Positions 17,429 through 26,455 are shown, numbered from the stretch's first letter. The stretch is DNA of 64,000 bases from VRUE01 sp963727465 (GCA_963727465.1 CAVSGL010000018.1:62001-126000); one strand, 5' to 3'. Numbers and translations: made by a program. The notes: generated by a model not told the origin, from the letters alone.

Positions 17429-18643
17429 CTAGCGAGGAACGAGACGGAATACGGGACCGTCGAGCGAGCAGACGTAGATCCGGCCGCGCTCGTCTTCGCC
17501 GAACGAGCTGGGGCTGGCGACGCGGAGGCCGAGCCTGCGGTCGCCGCTGGCCCGCTTCAGGTGGGGGACGAGGCTGCGCAGCTCGCCCTCGCAGAGGTCG
17601 GCGTAGACGTAGCGCTTGTACAGGCCGCGCAGGCGCCGGTCGCCGACGACGTAGCCGCCGATGATCGAGCAGCTGCCGCCGCGGCTGTGCGGGTAGGCGA
17701 AGATCGGCTTGACCGTGCCGCCCGGGTCGGGGGTGCCGCTGTTGGCGTCGCGGTAGGGGGCGAAGCCCTCGAAGGCGTCCCAGCCGAAGTTGGCGCCGCG
17801 GGCGGCGCCGACCGGCAGGTAGTCGAGCTCCTCGTAGCGGTCCTGGCCGACGTCGCCGATCGCGATCCGCGGCTGGCCGGGCCGCGTCACCCGGTCGAAG
17901 GAGAAGCGGAACGGGTTGCGCAGGCCGTAGCTGTAGATCTGGACGTGCGGGCGCGCTTCGCGCGGGTCGACCCGCAGCAGCTTGCCGAGCGGGCTGCGGC
18001 GGTTCTGGGCGTTGTTCGGCGGATCGCCGGCGGAGCCGCCGTCTCCCGTCCCGAAGTAGAGCCAGTTGCCGAGGAACTGGAGCTGGCCGCCGTTGTGATT
18101 GGCGTTGACCGGGTGGGGTATCTGAGCGATTGCGCGACGGGAGCCCCGCGCGGCTCGCGTCGCGCTCCTGCGCTTGAACTCGTCGACCCGGATGTTCCCG
18201 CCGCGGTCGGTGTAATAGACGTAGAAGCGGCGCGTGCGCCGGTAGTCGGGCGGGAAGGCGATCGAGAGCAGCCCGCGCTCGCCTTCGAAGGAGACCAGTC
18301 CGCGGATGTCGAGGAAGGGGCGGCGCTGCCGGCGCCCGCGGCGCAGCACGACGACCCGTCCGGATTGCTCGACGACGAAGAGCAGCCGCGGAAAGCCCGG
18401 CGCGCCCGTCGCGTAGACGGGCGAGTCGAAGTTGCCGATCCGCTTCAGGCCGACGCCGGTCTTCGCCTTGCGCTGCGCCTGGCCGGACTGCGACGGCGAG
18501 GGCTGCGGGGACTGGTCGGCCGAGCCGCAGGCCGGCAGGCCGAGCGCCAGCAGCAGCGCGACGAGGCTACTTGCCGCTGTTCTTCTTGCCGCCGATTTCG
18601 ACGACTTCGCCGCTGTCGGTGACTTCGGTTTCCGGCGGTTCAT
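17429..18643 (-). CDS. PQQ-dependent sugar dehydrogenase-like lipoprotein
   Basis: About 404 residues from the ATG at 18643. A long basic N-region is followed by a lipobox signal (SLVALLLALGLPACG). The mature part is a six-bladed glucose/sorbosone dehydrogenase beta-propeller: SPVYATGAPGFPRLLFVVEQSGRV, GERGLLSIAFPPDY, HNGGQLQFLGNWLYFGTGDGG, SYGLRNPFRFSFD, IGDVGQDRYEELD and GANFGWDAFEG. These are family landmarks around the PQQ and Ca sites. It is probably an exported, membrane-tethered sugar oxidase. The start is uncertain: it overlaps the upstream lipoprotein gene by 77 bp, and no start lies nearer the signal peptide. Confidence 0.82.
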   Translation of the reverse strand: MNRRKPKSPTAAKSSKSAARRTAASSLVALLLALGLPACGSADQSPQPSPSQSGQAQRKAKTGVGLKRIGNFDSPVYATGAPGFPRLLFVVEQSGRVVVLRRGRRQRRPFLDIRGLVSFEGERGLLSIAFPPDYRRTRRFYVYYTDRGGNIRVDEFKRRSATRAARGSRRAIAQIPHPVNANHNGGQLQFLGNWLYFGTGDGGSAGDPPNNAQNRRSPLGKLLRVDPREARPHVQIYSYGLRNPFRFSFDRVTRPGQPRIAIGDVGQDRYEELDYLPVGAARGANFGWDAFEGFAPYRDANSGTPDPGGTVKPIFAYPHSRGGSCSIIGGYVVGDRRLRGLYKRYVYADLCEGELRSLVPHLKRASGDRRLGLRVASPSSFGEDERGRIYVCSLDGPVFRLVPR

Positions 18644-19218
18644 TGCTGATCTCGACGGTAAAGGAGCCGCCCGCTTCGGTCCCGTTGGTCTCCGCCCTGG
18701 TTTCGTCGGTGAGGCCGGCGCCGATCGCATAGAGCAGCCTGTAGCTGCCCGCTCTCACCGCGCTCAGCTTCCAGACCGCTTCGATCGTCTTGCCCGGCTC
18801 CAGCGAGCCGAAGGCGAAGGTCTTCGGGTTGGCGGTCTCGGCGCCTCCCCGCTTGTCGGAGCCTGCCAGTTTGGGGTAGCCCGCGGCCAGCGCCCAGACC
18901 GGACGGTCCGGCTGGGCGATCCCGGGAGCGGGATCGCGATAGCCGAAGGGCAGCGAGGACTTGCGCTCCTGCTCGCCGCCGCCGGTGATCGTCACCGTCA
19001 GCGAGGGCAGCGCCCTGCTGCCGGTGTTGCGCACGCCGAGCTCGCAGCAGCGTCGTTTCGCCGAGCCGCTGCCTGGGCGGGAACTCCGCCTTGACGACCT
19101 TGACCTGATAGTCGCCGGCGGCCTCGTTGGAGTCGGCCGATTCTTCGCCGCCGCAGGCCGTGACCGCGGCCGCGAGAAGGACGACCGTGGCGGCGACCGC
19201 GACGACCCGCCCGCGCAA
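18567..19218 (-). CDS. Putative lipoprotein, single-base frameshift
   Basis: TTG 19218 follows GGAGGA and gives LRGRVVAVAATVVLLAAAVTACGGEESADSN, a clear lipoprotein signal. The mature start is YQVKVVKAEFPPRQRLGETTLL. Near 19048 one surplus base shifts the frame. It then continues ELGVRNTGSRALPSLTVTITGG...GSFTVEISNEPPETEV...GKKNSGK. The mature domain reads like an Ig-like or DUF11-type beta-sandwich (VRNTGSRALP). The function is unknown; it is probably cell-surface. It sits just upstream of the sugar dehydrogenase gene on the same strand, overlapping it, so the two may act together. Confidence 0.7.
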
Positions 19219-19400
19219 GCATCCTCCGTGTCTGGGATGACCCCCCGGTTCCTCCAAAACGGGGCGAACATACCACGGGGATTCGGCGCCTCCGGGCGCC
19301 TCGCGGGGCGCGGGCGAGGGTTAGCCGGATCTCAACACTCGGCTAACCGATGCGGCTGGCGCATCCCATAGACTCAGAGCACCGGGGAGAGGTCTGCGCG

Positions 19401-20237
19401 ATGCGATCCGCCCGGCCGGAGGAGTTGATGGAAGCAGCCGCATCGATAGGCAGGAGGATCGCCCCCGCCAAGTCGTTCTTCGAACAGGTGGGGGACATGA
19501 TGATCCTCACCGCGCGGACGATGATTTCCGCGGTCAGGCCGCCGTACCCCTACGGCGAGGAGTTCATCGGCCAGTTCCTCTTCGCGCTCCAGCTCTGCTG
19601 GTTCCCGCTGCTGGTCTCGACCGTGGCGATCTGCTTCGGCGCCCCCGGCCTCCAGGCCGCCAACTTCCTCACCCTGGTCGGCGCGCTCGACCGGCTCGGC
19701 GGCTTCTTCGTGCTCGCCGCGATCCGCGAGATCGCCCCCTTCGTCACCGCCGTCGTCGTCGCCGGCGTCGCCGGCACGGCGATCACCGCCGACCTCGGCG
19801 CGCGCAAGATCCGCGAGGAGCTCGACGCCCTCCAGGTGCTCGGGGTCGACCCGATCAAGAACCTGGTCGTGCCGCGCTTCCTGGCGCTGATGGTGATCAC
19901 CGGCCTGCTCGACATCTACGCTCTGGTCTTCGGGCTCAGCGGCGGCGTGATCACCGAGCTGCTCTACAAGCAGCCGCTCGGCGGCTTCTTCGCGACGCTC
20001 TTCTCCAACGCCTCGGTCACCGACCTCTGGGGATCGGTGATCAAGTGCACCCTGTTCGGCGCGATCATCTCGGTCGTCTGCTGCTACAAGGGGATGACCG
20101 CCTCCGGCGGCGCCGCCGGCGTCGGCCGCGCCGTCAACCAGGCCGTGGTGATCTCCTTCCTCGGCGTCTTCTCCTTCAACTACGTCTTCACGCAGACGCT
20201 GCTGGCGACCAACCCCGACCTACAGACGATCCGATGA
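19401..20237 (+). CDS. MlaE/YrbE-family lipid ABC permease (first copy)
   Basis: The protein has 278 residues from ATG 19401, which follows GGGGAGAGG at a good spacing; an upstream TTG is possible. Five or six TM helices are visible, with the family core: ALDRLGGFFVLAAIREIAPFVTAVVVAGVAGTAITADLGARKIREELDAL, containing the conserved EI-P and the coupling region LGARKIREELDALQVLGVDP. MlaE/YrbE pairs form the membrane part of Mce/Mla lipid importers. The stop overlaps the start of the next permease (ATGA). This is the first gene of a six-gene operon that continues to 25962. Confidence 0.93.
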   Translation: MRSARPEELMEAAASIGRRIAPAKSFFEQVGDMMILTARTMISAVRPPYPYGEEFIGQFLFALQLCWFPLLVSTVAICFGAPGLQAANFLTLVGALDRLGGFFVLAAIREIAPFVTAVVVAGVAGTAITADLGARKIREELDALQVLGVDPIKNLVVPRFLALMVITGLLDIYALVFGLSGGVITELLYKQPLGGFFATLFSNASVTDLWGSVIKCTLFGAIISVVCCYKGMTASGGAAGVGRAVNQAVVISFLGVFSFNYVFTQTLLATNPDLQTIR

Positions 20238-21031
20238 ACGCCTGGCTCGACGTCCCCCGCAACTGGCTCGACTCCTTCGGCGAGATCGCCCGCTTCGGCT
20301 CGCGCATCGCCGGCCTCGTCTACAGCGGCCGCGTGCTGCGCTTCTTCGGCGAGAGCCTGCGCCAGGCCGGGATCCTGATCCTCGGCTCGGCCCTGGTGAT
20401 CTGGGGAACCGTCTTCATCCTCGGCCTTCAGTGCGGGATCGAGGGCGCCTACCTGGTGCGGGCGCAGGGCGCGCCCGCCTACTCGGGCGTCTTCTCGGCC
20501 TGGTGCGACCTGCGCGAGGTGCTGCCCTACGCCTTCGGCTACATGCTCGCGGCCAAGGTCGGCACCGGGATCGTCGCCGAGCTCGGCGCGATGCGGATCT
20601 CCGACGAGATCGACGCGCTCGAGGTGATGGGCGTGCCGCCGGTCGCCTTTCTCGCCGCGACGCGGCTGCTCGCCGCCTGGATGGCGCTGCCCTTCATGTA
20701 CCTGGTCGGCGTCGGGGTCATGTACTTCGCCAGCTACCTGGCCGTCGTCGAACAGGTCGGCGACGTCTCCTCCGGCGGCTACCTGCTGATCTTCTGGATG
20801 TTCCAGAACCCACCCGACCTGATCTTCAGCCTGATCAAGGGCATGGTCATGGCGACGGCGATCGTGATGGTCGGCTGCTACTACGGCTACACCGCCTCCG
20901 GCGGACCGGTCGGGGTGGGGACCGCGACCGCCAAATCGATGGTCGTCAACATCATCTTGGTCCACATCATCGGGATGCTCGGCACCCTCGTCTTCTGGGG
21001 CGCCAACCCGCGAGCTCCAATAGGGGGATAG
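20234..21031 (+). CDS. MlaE/YrbE-family lipid ABC permease (second copy)
   Basis: The protein has 265 residues and starts at ATG 20234, overlapping the previous stop. It shows the same fold: REVLPYAFGYMLAAKVGTGIVAELGAMRISDEIDALEVMGVPPVAFL, with the coupling helix LGAMRISDEIDAL. Together with the first copy it can form a heterodimeric permease, as YrbE1A/1B do in mycobacterial Mce systems. Nine bases separate its stop from the ATPase ATG. The expected next genes (Mce substrate-binding proteins) are absent. Confidence 0.92.
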   Translation: MNAWLDVPRNWLDSFGEIARFGSRIAGLVYSGRVLRFFGESLRQAGILILGSALVIWGTVFILGLQCGIEGAYLVRAQGAPAYSGVFSAWCDLREVLPYAFGYMLAAKVGTGIVAELGAMRISDEIDALEVMGVPPVAFLAATRLLAAWMALPFMYLVGVGVMYFASYLAVVEQVGDVSSGGYLLIFWMFQNPPDLIFSLIKGMVMATAIVMVGCYYGYTASGGPVGVGTATAKSMVVNIILVHIIGMLGTLVFWGANPRAPIGG

Positions 21032-21039
21032 CTACGCTT

Positions 21040-21999
21040 ATGGCAATGGACGATCCGAGCCAGATTCACGACAACGAGGAGGAGCGGGCGCTGGCCGAGG
21101 AGGCCGCCGCCGAGCCGGCGCCCTCGGGCCCCTACATCAGCGAGGACGGGGCGACGATGGGCCGCGACTTCGTCATCCCGGGCGTCGACCCGTCCGACAC
21201 CGATCCCTACCGCTACCACACCGGCCGCAAGCGCGACCACGGCAGCACCGACGCGATCGAGATCATCGACCTGGTCAAGCAGTTCGGCCGCGCCCGCATC
21301 CTCAACGGGCTCAACCTGGGACTTCCCGAAGACCAGGTCTCGATGGTGCTCGGCCCCTCGGGCACGGGTAAGAGCGTGCTGATCAAGCACATCGTCGGCC
21401 TGCTCTACCCCGACTCGGGCGACGTGCTCGTGCACGGCGAATCGATCCCGGCGATGACCGACGACGAACTCTTCGACGTGCGCAAAAAGTTCGGCCTGCT
21501 GTTCCAGGACGGCGCCCTGTTCGGCTCGATGAACATCTACGACAACACCGCCTTCCCGCTGCGCCAGCACACCGACAAAGGCGAGGAGGAGATCGGCGAG
21601 ATCGTCAACCGGCGGCTCAAGGAGGTCGGGCTGATCGAGGCGATCTACAAGATGCCGAACGAGCTCTCCGGCGGGATGCGCAAGCGCGCCGGCTTCGCCC
21701 GCGCGCTGGTGCTGGAACCGGCGATCGTCATGTTCGACGAGCCCGACTCGGGCCTCGACCCGGTGCGCACGGCGCTGCTCTGCGAGCTGATCCGCGAGGT
21801 CCACCAGGAGAACGGCGGCTGCTACCTGGTGATCAGCCACGACCTCAACACCGCCCGCCGCATCGCCGACTTCATCGCCGTGCTCTGGAACGGCCAGATC
21901 GTCGAGTCGGGCCCGAAAGAGGAACTGTTCGACTCCGAAAACCAGTTCGTGCACCAGTTCCTCAACGCTGACGTAACCGGCCCGCTCTCGATGGATTGA
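21040..21999 (+). CDS. Mkl/MlaF-type ABC transporter ATP-binding protein
   Basis: The protein has 319 residues. An acidic N-terminal extension of about 70 residues (EEERALAEEAAAEPAP...) precedes the ATPase. Walker A is GPSGTGKSVLIKHIVG (about 105), the Q-loop GLLFQDGALFGSM, the signature ELSGGMRKRAGFARAL, Walker B IVMFDEPDSGLDPVR and the switch His VISHD. The Q-loop and the GLDPV segment match the MlaF/Mkl subgroup that partners YrbE permeases. Its stop overlaps the TTG start of the MMPL gene. Confidence 0.94.
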   Translation: MAMDDPSQIHDNEEERALAEEAAAEPAPSGPYISEDGATMGRDFVIPGVDPSDTDPYRYHTGRKRDHGSTDAIEIIDLVKQFGRARILNGLNLGLPEDQVSMVLGPSGTGKSVLIKHIVGLLYPDSGDVLVHGESIPAMTDDELFDVRKKFGLLFQDGALFGSMNIYDNTAFPLRQHTDKGEEEIGEIVNRRLKEVGLIEAIYKMPNELSGGMRKRAGFARALVLEPAIVMFDEPDSGLDPVRTALLCELIREVHQENGGCYLVISHDLNTARRIADFIAVLWNGQIVESGPKEELFDSENQFVHQFLNADVTGPLSMD

Positions 22000-24647
22000 G
22001 CTCAGTCGCCGCCTGGGCGGTCCGCCACGCGCGGGCGGTGCTTGCCGTCGCGCTGCTGCTCGCCGTGGCGGCGGCGGTGGCGGCCACCCGGTTGCCGACC
22101 GACGCGGCTACCGACACGCTGGTCGATTCCGACACGGCGAGCTACCGGGCGACGCAGGAGGTCCGGCGGGACTTCGGCGAAGAACCGGTGGTCGTCCTCG
22201 CCAAGGGCGACCTCCAGCGGATCGTCCTGACCGCGAACCTCGGGCGGCTGTTGCGGCTCGAGGGCTGTCTCTCGGGCAAGGTGCCGAACGGGGCGCGGTC
22301 GATTCCGGGGCCGTGCGCGCGGCTCGCCCGTGAAGACCCCGTGCGCTCGCTGATCGGCCCGGCGACCTTCCTCAACGAGGCGGTGATCCAGATCGGTCGC
22401 CAGCTCGAACGGCTCGCCGCCACCGTGCCCCCGGCGAAGCTGCGCGAACTGCTGTTGCAGATCGCGGCGCAGTACGGGATCACCAGCGCGCCCTCGCTCT
22501 CCAACCCGAACTTCCTCGCCGCGATCGTCTTCGACATCGAAAGGAAGCGGGGGACGCCGAAGGCGCGGCTCGCCTACCTCTTCCCCAACGGCGAATCGGC
22601 GCAGATCATCCTCCGCCTGCGCTCGGATCTGAGCGAAGCCGAGCGCCACCGCGCGATCGAGACGATCCGGGCCGTCGTGCGCGACCCGGTCGCCCGCAAG
22701 CAGTGCAGGTTCAAGGGCAAGCCGGAGCGCTGCTTCAAGCTGCACGGCGCCGAGTACGTGATCTCCGGCGTGCCCGTCGTCGTCGACGCCGTCACCCGGG
22801 CGCTGAAGGACGCGCTGCTGGTCCTGCTCGCCGCCGCGGTCGTCGTGATGGCGATCGTGCTGATGCTCGTCTTCCGCTCGCGCTGGCGCCTCCTGCCGCT
22901 GGCGATCGCGCTCGCCGCGGCGGCCCTGACCTTCGGCCTCTTCGGAATAGCCGGCGGCTCGCTGACGATGGCCTCGATCGCCGTCCTCCCGATCCTGATC
23001 GGCCTCGCGGTCGACTACGCGATCCAGCTTCAGGCCCGCTACGACGAGGCCGTGGCGCTTGGCGCCAGTCCGGGCGTCGATGCCGCGCGCTTTGCAGCTT
23101 CGGGGGGCGGTCCGGCAATTGCCACCGCGTGCCTCGCAACGGCTGCGGGCTTTCTCGCGCTCCAGCTCTCGCCGACGCCCATGGTGCGCAGCTTCGGCCT
23201 GCTGCTGGTCGCGGGTGTCGCCATAGCTTTCGCACTGGCGTTTCTGGTCGGTTTCGCGGCTCTCAGGTTTCGGGCGCAGGCGGGAGTGTCGGACGGCCCA
23301 CCTCGGGGGGCGGGATCGCCGGGTCCCCCTCCGGACGCTGGGTTTTTCGCCTCCGGGTTTTTCGGCCGTCCGAGGAAGTGGTTGGGGCGAAAAACGGGAC
23401 GCCGCGTCGCTGCGGGGGACCCGACACTCCCGCCCTCGATGCGCCGGGTCCTCGAGCTTGCTCGGGCACGCCCGCAAAGGGTCCTGGCCGTGGGCCTGGG
23501 ACTGGCGGTGATCGGATGGGCGGTTGGGACCCAGATCGAAACGCAGACCGACATCAGGAAGCTGGCGCCGCAGAATCTGGAGGCGGTCAAGGAACTGAAT
23601 GAGCTTCAGGACACGACGGGGGTGTCGGGTGAGTTGGATGCACGTGTTACCGCGCCGGATCTGACCGATCCGGCGACGATCAGGTGGATGGCGGCGTTCA
23701 AGCGGCGGGCGTTGAAAGCCGGCGGGTTCGCGGGCGAGAACGCGAGTTGTCAGGAAGCTGAAATCTGTCCGGGGCCGGCGCTGTCGGACTTCCTCACCGG
23801 AGGCGGGCTCACGGCGAGCTCGGAGGGGCCGCTGACGAAGAAGAGCATCAGGGCGGGGCTGAAGCAGATACCTGCCTACGACCTGCGGCAGGTCGCGACG
23901 CTCGATCCGAAGACGAAGCTGCCGGCGGGGACGGCGCTCATGGGCTTCGGGATCAGGGCGCAGTCGCTCGACTCGCAGCAGGAGCTGATCGAACGCGTTC
24001 GGGGTGCCGTCGGCGAGCCGGGGACGAAAGGCGGGCCGCCGCCCGGGGTGGACGTCGAAATGGCGGGCCTGCCGGTTATCGCGGCGCAGGCCGCATCGGA
24101 CCTGGACGGCAGTCGCTACCTGCTCACCGCCGCCGGCCTGATCGCGGTTGCCCTCGTGCTGTTGCTCGTCTACCGCGACTGGTCGCGGGCGCTGGTGCCG
24201 CTCGTGCCGATCGTCTTGGCGACGGGGTGGTCGGCGCTGGTGCTGTGGCTGACCCGGGTGCCGCTCAACCCGATGTCGGCCGCGCTCGGCGCGCTGACGA
24301 TCGCGATCGCGACCGAGTTCAGCGTGATCCTCGCCGCCCGCTACCGGCAGGAGCGCCGCGCCGGCCGCGAGCCCGCGGCCGCCCTCGACGCCGCCTACAC
24401 GCGCACCGGCGCCGCCGTGCTCGCCTCCGCGGTGACCGCGATCGCCGGCTTCGCCGTGCTGATCGTCAGCGACGTCGGCATGCTGCGCGACTTCGGCTTC
24501 GTGACCGTGATCGACCTAGCCGTCGCCCTGCTCGGCGTCGTCATCGCCCTCCCCGCCGCCCTCACCTGGGCCGAGGTGGGGCCGATGGGCCTAAAACGGT
24601 CCTATAGGGACCGTTTTAGGCCCATCGGCGGAGGGGAGGGGGCGTGA
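21996..24647 (+). CDS. MMPL/RND-family transporter (HpnN-like)
   Basis: The protein has 883 residues and starts at TTG 21996, overlapping the ATPase stop. It has the RND duplicated layout: TM1, a large periplasmic domain, a TM block (ALLVLLAAAVVVMAIVLMLVF... ILIGLAVDYAIQLQARYDEAV with the GLAVDYAI signature), a cytoplasmic linker, then a second half ending in IAIATEFSVILAARYRQERRAG. In place of the usual VDY the second half has ATEFS, which may be the proton-relay variant. MMPL proteins export lipids; HpnN-like members move hopanoids. Here it takes the place expected for Mce proteins. The last 20 codons run through a 47-bp hairpin (24582-24628). Confidence 0.9.
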   Translation: MSSVAAWAVRHARAVLAVALLLAVAAAVAATRLPTDAATDTLVDSDTASYRATQEVRRDFGEEPVVVLAKGDLQRIVLTANLGRLLRLEGCLSGKVPNGARSIPGPCARLAREDPVRSLIGPATFLNEAVIQIGRQLERLAATVPPAKLRELLLQIAAQYGITSAPSLSNPNFLAAIVFDIERKRGTPKARLAYLFPNGESAQIILRLRSDLSEAERHRAIETIRAVVRDPVARKQCRFKGKPERCFKLHGAEYVISGVPVVVDAVTRALKDALLVLLAAAVVVMAIVLMLVFRSRWRLLPLAIALAAAALTFGLFGIAGGSLTMASIAVLPILIGLAVDYAIQLQARYDEAVALGASPGVDAARFAASGGGPAIATACLATAAGFLALQLSPTPMVRSFGLLLVAGVAIAFALAFLVGFAALRFRAQAGVSDGPPRGAGSPGPPPDAGFFASGFFGRPRKWLGRKTGRRVAAGDPTLPPSMRRVLELARARPQRVLAVGLGLAVIGWAVGTQIETQTDIRKLAPQNLEAVKELNELQDTTGVSGELDARVTAPDLTDPATIRWMAAFKRRALKAGGFAGENASCQEAEICPGPALSDFLTGGGLTASSEGPLTKKSIRAGLKQIPAYDLRQVATLDPKTKLPAGTALMGFGIRAQSLDSQQELIERVRGAVGEPGTKGGPPPGVDVEMAGLPVIAAQAASDLDGSRYLLTAAGLIAVALVLLLVYRDWSRALVPLVPIVLATGWSALVLWLTRVPLNPMSAALGALTIAIATEFSVILAARYRQERRAGREPAAALDAAYTRTGAAVLASAVTAIAGFAVLIVSDVGMLRDFGFVTVIDLAVALLGVVIALPAALTWAEVGPMGLKRSYRDRFRPIGGGEGA
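24582..24628. repeat. Long hairpin inside the 3' end of the MMPL gene
   Basis: CCGATGGGCCTAAAACGGTC with CTA pairs with TAG-G-GACCGTTTTAGGCCCATCGG; only one unpaired base breaks a 23-bp stem. It is coding (GPMGLKRSYRDRFRPIGGG). It has the size and position of the family B hairpins near gene ends, but with unrelated stem sequence. It could cause partial termination or mRNA processing within the operon. Confidence 0.75.
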
Positions 24648-25297
24648 GGGACCGGTACTCGATCGTCGTCGGCGTGATCTTCGCCGCGATCATCGCCGTC
24701 GCGCTGATCGAGGGGGTGCCGCACGACAGCGGGACGCTGGGGCTGGAACAGCAGCCGTCGCGCTGGCCGCTCCCCGAGTTCGCCGTCCCCGACGCCGCCG
24801 GCCGGCTCGAAGGCGACGCCAACGTCGCCCAGGACGACTGCTCGACCTCGCAGCTTCCCTGTCCGGCCGCAGCGCGGCGCACCCCGGCCTGCCGCGTGCG
24901 CACGCCCGGGGCGATCCGCGTCTGCGACCTCTTCGACCGGCCGTCCGTGATCTCGTTCTGGTTCAGCAAAGGCGGCGACTGCGTCACCCAGCAGGACGTG
25001 GTCAGCCAGGTGTACGGGCGTTACCGTAGACAGGTGGGCTTCCTCTCGCTGAACATCCGCGACGATCGCGGCAGCGTCCGCGACCTGATCCGCCGGCGCG
25101 GCTGGCGGATGCCGGTCGGCTACGACCGCGACGGCGCGGTGGCGAGCCTCTACCGCGTCGGCGGCTGCCCGACCTTCGCCTACGTCTACCCGGGGGGGGC
25201 GCTGGAGAGCGCCTCGATCGGCAACCTCGACGCGCGTGGGCTGAGCGAGCGGATCGAGCGGCTGCTGAAGGCAACCCGCCGGGCGGAGGGCAGCTGA
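24644..25297 (+). CDS. Membrane-anchored thioredoxin-fold (TlpA/redoxin-like) protein
   Basis: The protein has 217 residues and starts at GTG 24644 within the MMPL stop (GTGA). An N-terminal signal anchor (SIVVGVIFAAIIAVALIEGV) precedes a redoxin domain: PSVISFWFSKGGDCVTQQDVVSQVYGRYRRQVGFLSLNI, then VGGCPTFAYVYPGG with the cis-proline. The usual CxxC is reduced to a single Cys (GGDCVTQQ), so classic disulphide exchange is doubtful. It may be a one-Cys peroxidase or a structural partner. Cysteines in the linker (DDCSTSQLPCPAA, PACRV, VCDLF) may form disulphides. It is coupled to its neighbours at both ends. Confidence 0.72.
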   Translation: MRDRYSIVVGVIFAAIIAVALIEGVPHDSGTLGLEQQPSRWPLPEFAVPDAAGRLEGDANVAQDDCSTSQLPCPAAARRTPACRVRTPGAIRVCDLFDRPSVISFWFSKGGDCVTQQDVVSQVYGRYRRQVGFLSLNIRDDRGSVRDLIRRRGWRMPVGYDRDGAVASLYRVGGCPTFAYVYPGGALESASIGNLDARGLSERIERLLKATRRAEGS

Positions 25298-25962
25298 TGG
25301 CCGCCACGAGCCTCGGCTCGCGCTGGGAGCCGCCGACGACAACCGGCTGGGTGGCGCCGCACGTCGCCGCCGAGTTCCCCGGCCTCGGCATCTCCTGGAT
25401 CGAGGTCGACGGCAGGCCGGGACGCAGCCCGGAGGGAATCGAGCGCCGCCTGCGGGAGGCTGCGGATCGCTTCTACGGCTCGCACGCGATCCACATGCGC
25501 GAACGGCCGATCCCCTGGGCCTACCGGGTCTTCTTCCGTCAGATCGGCCTCGACCCCGACCGCACCCGCACCCCGGTCGAGCAGCTCGCGCTCGACCGGC
25601 TCCGCGACGGCGGCTTCAAGACCCGCGGCCTGCCCGCCGACGCGCTGACGATCGCCATGATCGAGACCGGGATCGCCCTGCGCGCCTTCGACGCCGAGCA
25701 GCTCGACGGTCTGCTCTGCATCCGCGACTCGGCCCCCGGCGAGTCGCTGGAGGGCCGCCCCGGCGAGCTCTCCCACGGCACGCTCGTGATCGCCGACGAG
25801 CGCGCCCCCGCCGGACTGCTCTTCGGGGCGACCGGCGAGCGCCGCGAGGTGGGCCGCGAGACGCGCCGCATCGCGGTTGCCGCGATCCAGGTCGAAGGCG
25901 TCCCCCAGATCGCCGTCGACGAGGCCCTTTGGCAGGTCTCCACGACGCTCTCCGCCGCCTGA
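25297..25962 (+). CDS. B3/4-domain protein (tRNA-editing-like fold)
   Basis: The protein has 221 residues and its ATG overlaps the previous stop (TGATG). HIRERPIPWAYRVFFRQIGLDPDRTRTPVEQLALDRL-like spacing, IETGIALRAFDAEQLDG and GELSHGTLVIADERAPAGLLFG match the B3/4 domain of PheRS beta, which also exists as free-standing proteins thought to edit or sense mischarged amino acids. It is the last gene of the lipid-transport operon; the link to transport is not obvious. A family A palindrome follows directly. Confidence 0.78.
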   Translation: MAATSLGSRWEPPTTTGWVAPHVAAEFPGLGISWIEVDGRPGRSPEGIERRLREAADRFYGSHAIHMRERPIPWAYRVFFRQIGLDPDRTRTPVEQLALDRLRDGGFKTRGLPADALTIAMIETGIALRAFDAEQLDGLLCIRDSAPGESLEGRPGELSHGTLVIADERAPAGLLFGATGERREVGRETRRIAVAAIQVEGVPQIAVDEALWQVSTTLSAA

Positions 25963-25972
25963 GCCCCGCCCC

Positions 25973-26033
25973 ACCCCCAGCGCGGTAGAGGTTTTCGTCG
26001 CTATGCGGAGAAAAGCTCGACCGCGCTGGGGGT
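25973..26033 (+). repeat. Palindromic repeat, family A (copy 2)
   Basis: Outer arms ACCCCCAGCGCGGT and ACCGCGCTGGGGGT enclose the core GTTTTCGTCGCTATGCGGAG. It lies between convergent genes, so termination of both is possible. Confidence 0.85.
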
Positions 26034-26035
26034 GG

Positions 26036-26455
26036 CTAGCCGCGCAGGCCGCCGGCCTTGAACGAGAGGCCGCCGGAGGCGCGCTGGAAAGCGCGGCGCA
26101 GGAAGTAGAAGGCGACGGCGAAGGCGACCGCGCCCGCGGCGAGGCAGACCGCGAGGACCAGGCCGGCGAGGTAGAAGAGCCCGCCGGTGACGACGACGAA
26201 GGCGAAGCCGGCGAGCAGGGTCGTGTGCGAGCGGTAGCCGGCGAAGTGCTCGCGCAGCGAGACCTCGAGGCCGCCGATCGCGGCGAGGACGACCCCGACG
26301 CCGATCGCCGTCGGGTGCTTGCCGGCGATGCCGACGACGAGCGCGACGATGCCGGCGAGGATCGTCAGCTCGGCCAGGGGGAACGAGCCCCAGGGAGCGG
26401 GCGGGCGCTCGTCGGCCCGCGGGGCTTTCCTCGCCCTATCGCTCAACGGCCGCAA
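26036..26455 (-). CDS. Small membrane protein, about four TM helices
   Basis: The protein has 139 residues. A basic, Pro-rich N-terminus is followed by helices LTILAGIVALVVGIAG, TAIGVGVVLAAIGGLEV, TTLLAGFAFVVVTGGLFYLAGLVLAV and AAGAVAFAVAFYFLRRAF. No family is recognised. Its start overlaps the 3' end of the coiled-coil gene by 20 bp on the same strand, so they are probably co-transcribed. Confidence 0.6.
   Translation of the reverse strand: MRPLSDRARKAPRADERPPAPWGSFPLAELTILAGIVALVVGIAGKHPTAIGVGVVLAAIGGLEVSLREHFAGYRSHTTLLAGFAFVVVTGGLFYLAGLVLAVCLAAGAVAFAVAFYFLRRAFQRASGGLSFKAGGLRG

Noticed and set aside
19401..25962. Mce substrate-binding protein within the YrbE operon
   Set aside because: No protein in the operon has an N-terminal TM followed by an MCE domain; the MMPL protein has the RND layout instead.
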